From positions 1 to 5,698 of the forward strand of contig CAZTVF010000195.1 in NCBI GenBank assembly GCA_964616985.1: 5,698 nt of DNA, in the 5' to 3' direction. This document shows positions 1-5,572 of this stretch, in pieces. The translations under genes and the position numbers were made by a program. Origin of the DNA: CAZTVF01 sp964616985 (lineage in GTDB: Bacteria > Planctomycetota > Phycisphaerae > SM23-33). Position 1 is the stretch's first letter. Each line of letters starts with the position of its first letter. The notes beneath the pieces are model-generated. The model did no database searches. It worked only from the letters and a program-made list of their open reading frames with translations, and was not told the DNA's origin.

Positions 1-5
1 CCCGC

Positions 6-115
6 ATCGCGCCTCGCAATTCCCCCACGCCCAGGATGATCTCGCGATTGTTGCGAGGTTTGGATTCCTGGCATCGAACACGGTCAGGAACCCAAGTCCC
101 GCTGACCGGATTGGG
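6..115 (+). promoter_or_regulatory. Structured 5' leader of the cbi operon (possible regulatory RNA)
   Basis: The 136 bases before cbiM hold no credible gene but many perfect complementary segments. In the left half, CCTCGCAA (12-19) pairs with TTGCGAGG (51-58), ATCGCG (6-11) with CGCGAT (43-48), and CTCGC (41-45) with GCGAG (53-57); these compete or cross. In the right half, TTCCTG (65-70) pairs with CAGGAA (85-90), and CCCAA+TCC (91-95, 97-99) with GGA+TTGGG (108-115) around one bulged G. Both are incompatible with the alternative stem CGGTCAG (81-87) / CTGACCG (102-108). The structures end 9 bases before the AAAGGA ribosome binding site (125-130). Metal- or cobalamin-responsive leaders are common before cobalt-transport operons, so a switch is a reasonable inference. 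GTCAGGA followed by ACC (83-92) resembles part of the B12 box, but the rest of the cobalamin riboswitch consensus is not visible. High GC makes some pairing expected by chance. Confidence 0.4.
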
Positions 116-136
116 CCATCTTAGAAAGGAAACGCT

Positions 137-808
137 ATGCACATCATGGAAGGCTATCTGCCGGTATCGCACGCGATCGGATGGGGTGTCGTCTCGGCGC
201 CGTTTGTGGCCTTGGGGATTCGTCGGATCCAGCGGACGATGAAAACCCATCCGCAGACCAAGCTGCTGCTGGGGGCGGCGGGCGCGTACTCCTTCGTCCT
301 CTCGGCCCTCAAACTGCCGTCGGTGACGGGGAGTTGCTCGCATCCCACTGGGATCGGACTGGGGGCGACGCTCTTTGGCCCGCTGGCAATGACGGTACTG
401 GGCACAATTGTGCTTCTCTTCCAGGCGATCCTTTTGGCCCACGGCGGGCTGACGACGCTTGGGGCCAACGTGTTCTCGATGGCCATCGTGGGCTCCTACG
501 TGGCCTACTCGCTGTATCGGCTTGGCTGCCGCCTGGGCATGCCCGTGTGGCTGTCGGTGTTCCTGGCCGCCGCCCTGAGCGACCTGGCCACCTACATCAC
601 GACATCCATCCAGCTGGCCATGGCATTTCCCGATCCTGCCAGCGGGTTCCTCGGCTCGGCGGCAAAGTTCATGGGCGTGTTCGCCCTCACCCAGGTTCCA
701 CTGGCGGTCAGCGAAGGACTGCTGACGGTGTTCGTGATGAACATGCTGACGAGCTACAGCCGCAGCGAGTTGGTCGAGTTGGCCGTGCTGCCGAAGGAGG
801 CAAACTGA
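137..808 (+). CDS. cbiM: CbiM, substrate-binding membrane component of an ECF cobalt transporter
   Basis: This 223-residue inner-membrane protein is the metal-selecting S component of the CbiMNQO energy-coupling-factor transporter, which imports Co2+ for corrinoid synthesis. The N-terminus MHIMEGYLP is the family hallmark: in solved NikM/CbiM-type structures the N-terminal amine and His2 ligate the metal with a later His, here probably His69 in GSCSHPTG (65-72). The conserved AHGGLTTLGANVFSMAIVG segment (101-119) is also present, and most of the chain is hydrophobic helix, as expected for six or seven membrane spans. Length is normal. The start is firm: the N-terminus must be MHI, AAAGGA lies at 125-130, and an in-frame TAG at 122-124 blocks any upstream start. 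It is first in an operon with cbiN, cbiQ, cbiO and an adenosyltransferase, which favours cobalt over nickel, though specificity cannot be proved from sequence. Confidence 0.97.
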   Translation: MHIMEGYLPVSHAIGWGVVSAPFVALGIRRIQRTMKTHPQTKLLLGAAGAYSFVLSALKLPSVTGSCSHPTGIGLGATLFGPLAMTVLGTIVLLFQAILLAHGGLTTLGANVFSMAIVGSYVAYSLYRLGCRLGMPVWLSVFLAAALSDLATYITTSIQLAMAFPDPASGFLGSAAKFMGVFALTQVPLAVSEGLLTVFVMNMLTSYSRSELVELAVLPKEAN

Positions 809-1128
809 TGAATCGCAAGTGGATCAACCTCATGATTCTGTTGGCCGTCGTTCTGCTGGCCGTTGTGCCGCTGATGGTGGTGTCAAAGAGCGGCGATGAA
901 GAACGCTTCACGGGCTCCGATGACCAGGCCGAGGCAGTGATCACGCAGATCCAGCCGGACTACAAGCCCTGGTTCAGCAGCGTCTGGGAGCCGCCCAGCG
1001 GCGAGATTGAGAGCCTTCTGTTTGCCCTCCAGGCAGCCATCGGAGCCGGCGTCGTCTGCTACTACTTCGGACTCAAACGCGGGCAGGCCCGCAAGGCCAC
1101 CCAGGCGGAAGCGCATGCATCCGATTGA
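808..1128 (+). CDS. cbiN: CbiN, small accessory membrane protein of the cobalt transporter
   Basis: This 106-residue protein helps CbiM load Co2+ in the CbiMNQO transporter. Two membrane helices are evident (about residues 8-25 and 68-88) flanking a periplasmic loop. Family motifs are clear: FTGSDDQAE (34-42), the QPDYKPWF region (49-56) and EIESLLFALQAAIGAG (66-81), ending in a short basic/polar cytoplasmic tail. The length is typical. The ATG shares its A with the TGA stop of cbiM (ATG at 808-810), with GAAGGAGG at 793-800 as a strong ribosome binding site inside the end of cbiM, so translation is probably coupled. The same frame is open far upstream (to at least 181), but that part is a shadow of cbiM. 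A separate cbiN is typical of the cobalt rather than the nickel branch of these transporters (family knowledge). Confidence 0.96.
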   Translation: MNRKWINLMILLAVVLLAVVPLMVVSKSGDEERFTGSDDQAEAVITQIQPDYKPWFSSVWEPPSGEIESLLFALQAAIGAGVVCYYFGLKRGQARKATQAEAHASD

Positions 1129-1879
1129 CGTCTGCGCCCACACCAATCGATGGAGCCATCAGCACCCGCTCCAGAAGCTGCTGCTGGCGGGCGGCACGCT
1201 CCTGTTGAGCCTGCTGTTGCCGCCCCTGGCGGCTGGGCCGATCATCCTCGCCTGCATGGTTCTGCTGGCCCTGGCGGGAGCCCAGGTTTCCGCCAGGACA
1301 TATTCCCGGTTCCTGGCGCTGGCGATGGCGTTTGCCCTGATCGGCGCCCTGCCGCTGGCAATCAGCGCGAGTTGGGGAACCGATGGGCTGGGACTGAGCT
1401 TCTCTCCCCAGGGCGCCGACACAGCCATTCATGTGCTGCTGCGGGCGTGGGCGGCGGTGTCCTGCCTGCTCTTTCTGGCGATGACGACGCCGCTGGCGAC
1501 GCTCGTTTCGCAACTCCGGCGGCTGAGGGTGCCCGGCGCGATCATCGAGCTGATGCTGGTGATCTATCGCATGTTGTGGCTGTTGAGCGACGTCTTCCAG
1601 AGAGTGCGGATCGCGCAGGCGTCGCGGCTGGGCTATTGCGGTTTTCGCCAATCCTGCCGGTCCACGGGGATGCTCGCCGCGTCCTTGTTTGGGCGGATCA
1701 TGAACCGGGCGAGCCGATTGGAGACAGGCCTGGCCGCCAGGGGATACCAGGGCGACCTGAACGTGCTGACGGAAGACCGGCCCCTGAGCTTGAGGGCCGT
1801 CGTGCTTATCCTGGCGTCGCAAGCTTCGCTGGTCGTGGTGTCGGTGTTTCTTGTGAGTATCTTCCCGTGCCTGAAATAG
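1115..1879 (+). CDS. cbiQ: CbiQ, transmembrane coupling (T) component of the cobalt transporter
   Basis: This 254-residue inner-membrane protein links the CbiO ATPase to CbiM in the ECF transporter. Hydrophobic spans occur around residues 21-55, 64-86, 105-130 and 226-250. Between them lies the cytoplasmic region with the two coupling-helix signatures: AQASRLGY (167-174) and GLAARGY (205-211), the second being the classic Ala-Arg-Gly motif that docks in the ATPase groove. The first has S-R-L rather than the commoner ARG-like form. The start ATG at 1115 overlaps the end of cbiN by 14 bases and gives MHPIDVCAHTNRW, a normal CbiQ N-terminus. The frame is open back to an ATG at 1007, but those 36 residues lie wholly inside cbiN and do not look like a CbiQ extension. 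A modest Shine-Dalgarno (GGCGGA, 1104-1109) precedes the chosen start. Length is normal for the family. Confidence 0.95.
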   Translation: MHPIDVCAHTNRWSHQHPLQKLLLAGGTLLLSLLLPPLAAGPIILACMVLLALAGAQVSARTYSRFLALAMAFALIGALPLAISASWGTDGLGLSFSPQGADTAIHVLLRAWAAVSCLLFLAMTTPLATLVSQLRRLRVPGAIIELMLVIYRMLWLLSDVFQRVRIAQASRLGYCGFRQSCRSTGMLAASLFGRIMNRASRLETGLAARGYQGDLNVLTEDRPLSLRAVVLILASQASLVVVSVFLVSIFPCLK

Positions 1880-2715
1880 CTCTACAAGCTGTCAACTTGG
1901 CCTTTGCATATCCTGGAGGCCAGCAGGCCCTGCGCGATCTCAGTCTTTCCGTCCGGAAAGGCCAACGGCTGGCGTTGCTGGGGGCCAATGGGGTCGGAAA
2001 GACCACGCTGCTTCTGCACCTCAACGGAACGCTCAAACCCCAAGCCGGCCGGATCGAGGTCAATGGAGTCCCTGCTGACTACGGCCGCAAGGGATTGCTG
2101 GCCTGGCGACAAAAAGTGGGGTTGGTGTTCCAAGACCCGGACGATCAGTTGTTCGCCGCCACTGTGGGGCAGGATGTCTCTTTCGGTCCGATTAACCTGG
2201 GCTTGCCGAAGGATGAAGTCCGCCATCGAGTGCAGGAATCCCTGGAGGCACTGGAGATCGCCGACCTGGCCCAGCGGCCCACGCACATGCTGAGCTTTGG
2301 CCAGAAGAAGCTTGCCGCCATTGCCGGCGTGCTGGCGATGCGGCCGAGCGTCATGATTCTCGACGAACCAACAGCCGGCCTGGACTACCACGCGACAGAG
2401 CAACTGCTCCAGACCATCGGCCGGCTGCACCGGACGGGGACGACGCTGGTCCTGGCCACGCATGACATCGACCTAGCCTACGCGTGGGCGGATGAAGTGG
2501 CGCTGCTTCGACAGGGAAGCGTGGCCCGTCAGGGCGCCCCACGTGAAGTCCTGCGGGACAGGGACCTGCTTGCCCAGTGTCACCTGCGGATGCCCTGGGC
2601 ACTGGATGTGGCTCTTGGCCTTCAGCAATGGGCCAGCACTGTGGAGCCGGTCGCCTGGCCAAGGACGCAGTCGGAACTATTGTCATTCTGCCAACGGTTG
2701 AACCATCGCGATTAA
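1867..2715 (+). CDS. cbiO: CbiO, ATP-binding component of the cobalt transporter
   Basis: This 282-residue cytoplasmic ABC ATPase powers Co2+ import through CbiQ/CbiM. All ATPase elements are present: Walker A GANGVGKTT (39-47), Q-loop Gln89 within VFQDPDDQLF, signature LSFGQKK (142-148), Walker B VMILDEP (162-168) with Glu167 catalytic, D-loop AGLD (170-173) and switch His199. The signature has Phe in place of the first Gly of LSGGQ; aromatic residues there are common in CbiO. KKLAAIAG replaces the usual KKRVAIAG, a mild departure. The ~80-residue region after His199 is the usual CbiO C-terminal extension. The start is a GTG at 1867, the only sensible start in frame before the conserved ALQAVNLAFAYPGG; it overlaps the end of cbiQ by 13 bases and has only a weak Shine-Dalgarno (GTGAG, 1853-1857), so coupling to cbiQ translation is likely. 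The frame stays open leftwards through cbiQ, but that part is a shadow. Confidence 0.95.
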   Translation: MPEIALQAVNLAFAYPGGQQALRDLSLSVRKGQRLALLGANGVGKTTLLLHLNGTLKPQAGRIEVNGVPADYGRKGLLAWRQKVGLVFQDPDDQLFAATVGQDVSFGPINLGLPKDEVRHRVQESLEALEIADLAQRPTHMLSFGQKKLAAIAGVLAMRPSVMILDEPTAGLDYHATEQLLQTIGRLHRTGTTLVLATHDIDLAYAWADEVALLRQGSVARQGAPREVLRDRDLLAQCHLRMPWALDVALGLQQWASTVEPVAWPRTQSELLSFCQRLNHRD

Positions 2716-2727
2716 GGAGAAGCCCAC

Positions 2728-3267
2728 ATGCCCATGGAAGCGGCAACGAAGGAGCGTGCGTACGTCCAGGTCTACACGGGCAACGGCAAGGGCAAGACGA
2801 CGGCCGCCTTGGGACTGGCCCTGCGAGCAGCCGGGGCGGGGATGAAGGTGTATTTCGCGCAGTTCATCAAGGGCGGCCGTTACAGCGAGCTTGCGGCCCT
2901 GGAACGATATGCGGATCTCGTCACGGTCCGACAGTTCGGCCGGGGCCGCTTCATCCGCGAAGACGCCACGGACGCCGACGTCACCGCCGCTCATGAGGGG
3001 CTTGCGGCCATCCAGGAGGCCGTTCGGTCGGGCGGCTACGGAGTGGTCGTCCTGGACGAGGCCTGCGCGGCGATGCAGTGCGGCTTGCTCCGCGTCGAGG
3101 ACATCCTGGCCTTGATCGCCGCGTCAGACCACGGCGTCGAGATCGTCATTACAGGTCGAAACGCGCCGGCCGAACTGATCGAGCACGCCGACCTCGTAAC
3201 GGAGATGAAAGAGGTCAAACACTACTACCACCAGGGCGTGATGGCCCGCGACGGGATTGAGAAGTGA
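2728..3267 (+). CDS. cobO: Cob(I)yrinic acid a,c-diamide / corrinoid adenosyltransferase (CobA/CobO/BtuR family)
   Basis: This 179-residue cytoplasmic enzyme transfers the 5'-deoxyadenosyl group from ATP to a Co(I) corrinoid, in de novo synthesis or salvage of adenosylcobalamin. The family's P-loop GNGKGKTT (18-25) is followed by ALGLALRAAGAGMKV and QFIKGG (45-50). A Walker-B-like VVVLDEA lies at 106-112, and the C-terminal block TGRNAPAELIEHADLVTEM (142-160) with KEVKHYY and ARDGIEK at the end is diagnostic. The YSELAALER...FGRGRFI stretch (52-76) is shorter than in the enterobacterial enzyme, a variant I associate with other phyla. The usual DEI(N) after the acidic motif is DEACAA here. The start ATG has AAGGAG (2714-2719) at ideal spacing; an ATG two codons later is less well placed. 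The gene follows cbiO by 12 bases and is surely co-transcribed, tying cobalt import to corrinoid use. No clear intrinsic terminator follows it. Confidence 0.95.
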   Translation: MPMEAATKERAYVQVYTGNGKGKTTAALGLALRAAGAGMKVYFAQFIKGGRYSELAALERYADLVTVRQFGRGRFIREDATDADVTAAHEGLAAIQEAVRSGGYGVVVLDEACAAMQCGLLRVEDILALIAASDHGVEIVITGRNAPAELIEHADLVTEMKEVKHYYHQGVMARDGIEK

Positions 3268-3337
3268 TCTCCCACACCACGCAACAGACGTAGAACTGAC
3301 TCGCCATCACTCTCGTGGACAGATTTTATGGAGATCA
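3265..3337 (+). repeat. Long-range 8-bp inverted repeat spanning the cobO stop
   Basis: TGATCTCC (3265-3272), which begins with the cobO stop codon, is exactly complementary to GGAGATCA (3330-3337), leaving a 57-base loop. There is no T-run after either arm, so it is not an intrinsic terminator. It may be a weak 3' boundary structure or chance. Confidence 0.2.
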
Positions 3338-3347
3338 GAGTTTCTGC

Positions 3348-3376
3348 TTGACGATTATAGGCGGGCGGTATTACGA
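3348..3376 (+). promoter_or_regulatory. Weak candidate + strand promoter for the porin-fusion gene
   Basis: TTGACG (3348-3353) matches a sigma-70 -35 box in five of six positions. TATTAC (3369-3374) at 15-base spacing, or TTACGA (3371-3376) at 17, could be the -10. Both lie in the left arm of the 13-bp inverted repeat, which would then act as an operator. The -10 match and spacing are poor, so the gene may instead be read through from the cbi operon. Confidence 0.25.
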
Positions 3377-3383
3377 TTCTCAA
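3354..3383 (-). promoter_or_regulatory. Consensus-like minus-strand promoter (antisense to the end of cobO)
   Basis: On the minus strand, TTGAGA (complement of 3378-3383) and a perfect TATAAT (complement of 3354-3359) are separated by 18 bases, a good sigma-70 match. Transcription would begin near 3347 and run towards cobO, where no minus-strand gene is evident. It overlaps the candidate + strand promoter and the inverted repeat. Function is inferred only from the match; the spacer is AT-rich compared with its surroundings. Confidence 0.3.
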
Positions 3384-3398
3384 ACTCGTAATACTGCC
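3364..3398 (+). promoter_or_regulatory. 13-bp inverted repeat before the porin-fusion start (operator or leader hairpin)
   Basis: GGCGGTATTACGA (3364-3376) and TCGTAATACTGCC (3386-3398) pair over 13 bases with a single G-T wobble (3367/3395) around a 9-base loop. The right arm ends two bases before the AGGAAGGA ribosome binding site (3401-3408). As DNA it is a dyad TATTACGA-N9-TCGTAATA that a dimeric repressor could bind; as RNA it is a stable hairpin beside the ribosome site. No T-run follows, so it is not an intrinsic terminator. Which regulator, if any, uses it is unknown. Confidence 0.55.
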
Positions 3399-3436
3399 GC
3401 AGGAAGGAACCGTCCCAATGACAACTCGTATTACTG
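3383..3436 (+). repeat. Direct repeat AACTCGTAATACTG / AACTCGTATTACTG, 40 bases apart
   Basis: The right arm of the inverted repeat (3383-3396) recurs with one mismatch at 3423-3436, just inside the coding start at 3418. The offset is exactly 40 bases, close to four helical turns. The second copy encodes part of the signal peptide start (TRIT). This could be a second half-operator, or an alternative pairing partner for the left arm at 3367-3376 that would enclose the ribosome binding site. Confidence 0.4.
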
Positions 3437-5316
3437 TGGCCGTCGCCCTTGCGGTCGGCCTTGCCTACGGAGTTTCGCTGGCTCAGGTAACAACCCAGTC
3501 TGCGTCACCGCCTGCTGCGCAGGCGGCGTCGGGCCGTACGCCGGTTGAGCCAAATGCCCCGCGCGAATGCGGCCCAAAGGCGGATGAGGACACCCTCACC
3601 GGAGGTTGGTTCGGCTTTGCCGAGAAGCTTCGGGAGCAGGGCCTATCGGTGAACCTGGGCCTTACGCAGGTGTACCAGCAGAACGCTCGTGGCGGACAGA
3701 GTACGCGTCGACGTGCCGGGCGGTACTCGGGCAGGTACGACCTGGAGGTTGAAGCCGACCTGGAGAAGCTCATCCATCTGCCCGGCGGCCGGGTGTATGC
3801 CCTGGCGCGAGGTGGATGGTCGGACGGCATCGACGAGCCCTCCGTAGGTAGCCTGTTTGGCGTCAACAGCGTGCCCGTGGGCGATCGGCCCATCGACCTG
3901 TGGCAGTTGTACTATGAGCAGAGCTTCCTGAATGACAAAGCCTTCTTGCGTGTGGGCAAAATCGACCTGACCGGCTGCTTCGAGTGCCGCGGCTGCCCGG
4001 GATCCTTCGACGGCAGTTCCTTCGCCAACGACGAGACCAGCCAGTTCCTCAATGGGTCGCTGGTCAACAACCCCACGATCCCATTTCCCGATCCGGGCCT
4101 GGGGGTCGTCGCTCACGTCGAACCCGTCGAGTGGTGGTATGTCTCGGCCGCCGTGGCCGACGCGGATGCCGATGTGCGGGAGACGGGCTTCAACACCACC
4201 TTCCATGGCAAGGCCAACACCTTCAGCATCTACGAGACAGGCTTTCTGCCCCGATTGCCCTCCAGCAAAGGCGACCTGCAGGGCGCCTACCGCTTTGGCA
4301 TGTGGTACGACCCGCAGGCCAAGGACCGCCTCGACGGCAGCGGGGTCAAGAGGGATGGCGTTGGCTTCTACACGAGCTGCGACCAGATGCTGTGGAAGGA
4401 AAACGGCCAAGAAGATGATGCGCAAGGGCTCGGTGCCTTCGGGCGATACGGCATCGCCGACGCCGACGTGAGCGAGATCAAGAGCTTCTGGAGCACCGGC
4501 CTGCAATACCGGGGTCTGATCCCCAGTCGCGACAAGGACGTCACGAGCTTCGGCGTCGGCCAAGGACGTCTGAGCCGCCAGGCGGAGTTCACCACCTCGC
4601 CCTACGGGATCCCATATCGTTGCCTGTACTCACGCACTGTCGAGAACCTGTATTGCGCGGGCCGCAACATCAGCACCACCCACGCCGCGCTGAGTTCGAC
4701 GCGGGTCATGTCGACCTGTGCGACGCTGGGGCAGGCCGTCGGCACCGCCGCCGCGATTGCCACACGTGAGGCCGTCACACCGCGCGGGGTCTACCAGCGG
4801 CACAGATCCGAACTCCAGCGTGCCCTGATGGAGGACGATTGCTACCTGCCCGGACGGGTACGCGAGGCGAGCGAGCTCACGCGGGCCGCGAACCTGTCTG
4901 CTTCCGCGGGCAATCCCGAATCGTTACGCAACGGAATCGACCGACCGGTCGGGGCAGACGACAACGGATGGACCTGTGCCCCCGGTGGTTGGGTGGTATA
5001 CGATTGGGGGCGTGCGACGCCAATTGCCGACGTTCGGCTGGTATTTGACAGTGATCTTCACGCCAACGGACTGGGCATGCCCCACGCCTATCCGTTGAAT
5101 CAACGATTGGCCAGTCCGCCGCAAACGCTGGTCAAAGGGTTCCGGCTGGAGACGCTCGACGAATCTGGAAACTGGCGAACGTCGTTCGAGACAGAACAGA
5201 ACTATCAGCGCCTCGTACGTATTGCTCTGAGTGTCACCGCCACTGCCATACGGTTCACGCCTCTCTCCACCTGGGGGGCCCCGCTGGCCCGTGTGCAAGC
5301 GTTCGAGATCACGTGA
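3418..5316 (+). CDS. Chimeric protein: OprB-like outer-membrane porin fused to the C-terminal part of an FAD-dependent oxidoreductase
   Basis: One intact 632-residue frame combines two unrelated families. Residues 1-22 are a signal peptide ending about SLA|QV, followed by a low-complexity Ala/Pro/Thr linker to ~58. Residues ~60-386 resemble carbohydrate-selective OprB porins, which form outer-membrane beta-barrels for sugar diffusion: LWQLYYEQSFLNDKAFLRVGKIDL (161-184), a Cys-containing FECRGCP (188-194), the NDETSQFLN / NNPTIPFPD block (204-225), YRFGMWYDP (291-299) and GLQYRGLIP (361-369). From about residue 390 the sequence becomes the end of an FAD-dependent oxidoreductase: PYGIPYRCLYSR (395-406), LYCAGRNISTTHAALSS (411-427), GQAVGTAAAIA, then LMEDDCYLPG and a discoidin-like tail to 632. 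The last porin strands and the GxGxxG FAD-binding N-terminus are both missing. Neither function is likely to be complete. Start: ATG with AGGAAGGA at 3401-3408. It is either a true fusion or an assembly artefact. Confidence 0.85.
   Translation: MTTRITVAVALAVGLAYGVSLAQVTTQSASPPAAQAASGRTPVEPNAPRECGPKADEDTLTGGWFGFAEKLREQGLSVNLGLTQVYQQNARGGQSTRRRAGRYSGRYDLEVEADLEKLIHLPGGRVYALARGGWSDGIDEPSVGSLFGVNSVPVGDRPIDLWQLYYEQSFLNDKAFLRVGKIDLTGCFECRGCPGSFDGSSFANDETSQFLNGSLVNNPTIPFPDPGLGVVAHVEPVEWWYVSAAVADADADVRETGFNTTFHGKANTFSIYETGFLPRLPSSKGDLQGAYRFGMWYDPQAKDRLDGSGVKRDGVGFYTSCDQMLWKENGQEDDAQGLGAFGRYGIADADVSEIKSFWSTGLQYRGLIPSRDKDVTSFGVGQGRLSRQAEFTTSPYGIPYRCLYSRTVENLYCAGRNISTTHAALSSTRVMSTCATLGQAVGTAAAIATREAVTPRGVYQRHRSELQRALMEDDCYLPGRVREASELTRAANLSASAGNPESLRNGIDRPVGADDNGWTCAPGGWVVYDWGRATPIADVRLVFDSDLHANGLGMPHAYPLNQRLASPPQTLVKGFRLETLDESGNWRTSFETEQNYQRLVRIALSVTATAIRFTPLSTWGAPLARVQAFEIT
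4585..5316 (+). pseudogene. Truncated FAD-dependent oxidoreductase, C-terminal portion with discoidin-like tail (downstream part of the fusion)
   Basis: This segment corresponds to about residues 390-632 of the fusion. Its first ~90 residues are the second half of the FAD-binding fold: the IPYRCLYSR strand, AGRNIS, the H-x-A-L-S-S-T-R-V-M helix and the GQAVGTAAA helix. The family then typically carries a stretch ending in RDDCYLPG and a beta-rich domain; here DWGRATPIADVRLVFDSDLH (529-548), a FRLETLDESGNWRT strand pair and a final RVQAFEI match that pattern. The N-terminal Rossmann motif and the catalytic half, usually several hundred residues, are absent, and no separate upstream start is evident. 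If expressed it would be exported behind the porin signal peptide. The exact junction is uncertain, about 4573-4590. Such enzymes often sit near sugar-degradation genes, so an ancestral order porin then oxidoreductase is plausible (inference). Confidence 0.6.
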
Positions 5317-5572
5317 CATCATCAGTGTGGTGACGCTGGCGGATCATGCTTGACCACGGCCCGCTGGACGGTCCCGACAAGCGGTGTAAGGCTGCGTGGA
5401 AGAACTTCCTCACGTTGACCTGGGACAGCTTGGCCGTACGCGGTTCTTCTCGGTTGGCGAGGGGCAAGGTCAATCTCACGATCGGTAGTCACTGCGTTCG
5501 AGCCCCGGGAATCTAGCGTTGCCGCTCATCAGCTGACGATCAGACGCCGGGAAGGGCCATCTTCGCAGCCCC
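5317..5572. other. Intergenic stretch without a convincing gene
   Basis: Between the fusion gene and the minus-strand terminator I see no recognisable gene, RNA or mobile element. A 6-bp stem with a 3-base loop (5319-5333, one T-G wobble) follows the fusion stop but has no T-run. A 56-codon + strand frame (ATG 5346 to TAG 5514-5516) contains DKRCKAAWKNFLTLTWDSLAV; its ribosome site is weak and it matches nothing I know. It could be a remnant or chance. Confidence 0.4.

Noticed and set aside
1..136. Complete canonical cobalamin riboswitch
   Set aside because: Only a partial B12-box likeness is visible; the other conserved core segments were not found in the available leader.
1073..1822. 249-codon minus-strand frame opposite cbiQ
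   Set aside because: It is Gln/Arg/Pro-rich low-complexity translation lying antisense to a clear cbiQ; typical of shadow frames in GC-rich genes.
1882..2463. 193-codon minus-strand frame opposite cbiO
   Set aside because: Antisense shadow of a gene with all ABC ATPase motifs intact.
3364..3398. Inverted repeat as the terminator of the cbi operon
   Set aside because: Neither strand has a T-run after the stem; the right arm is followed directly by a ribosome binding site.
3643..4563. 306-codon minus-strand frame opposite the porin
   Set aside because: It is the complement of a well-supported porin coding frame and has no recognisable motifs or ribosome site.
5480..5510. tRNA-like T-arm (GTTCGAG near 5495)
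   Set aside because: The flanking bases do not form a 5-bp T-stem, and no anticodon or acceptor stems can be drawn.
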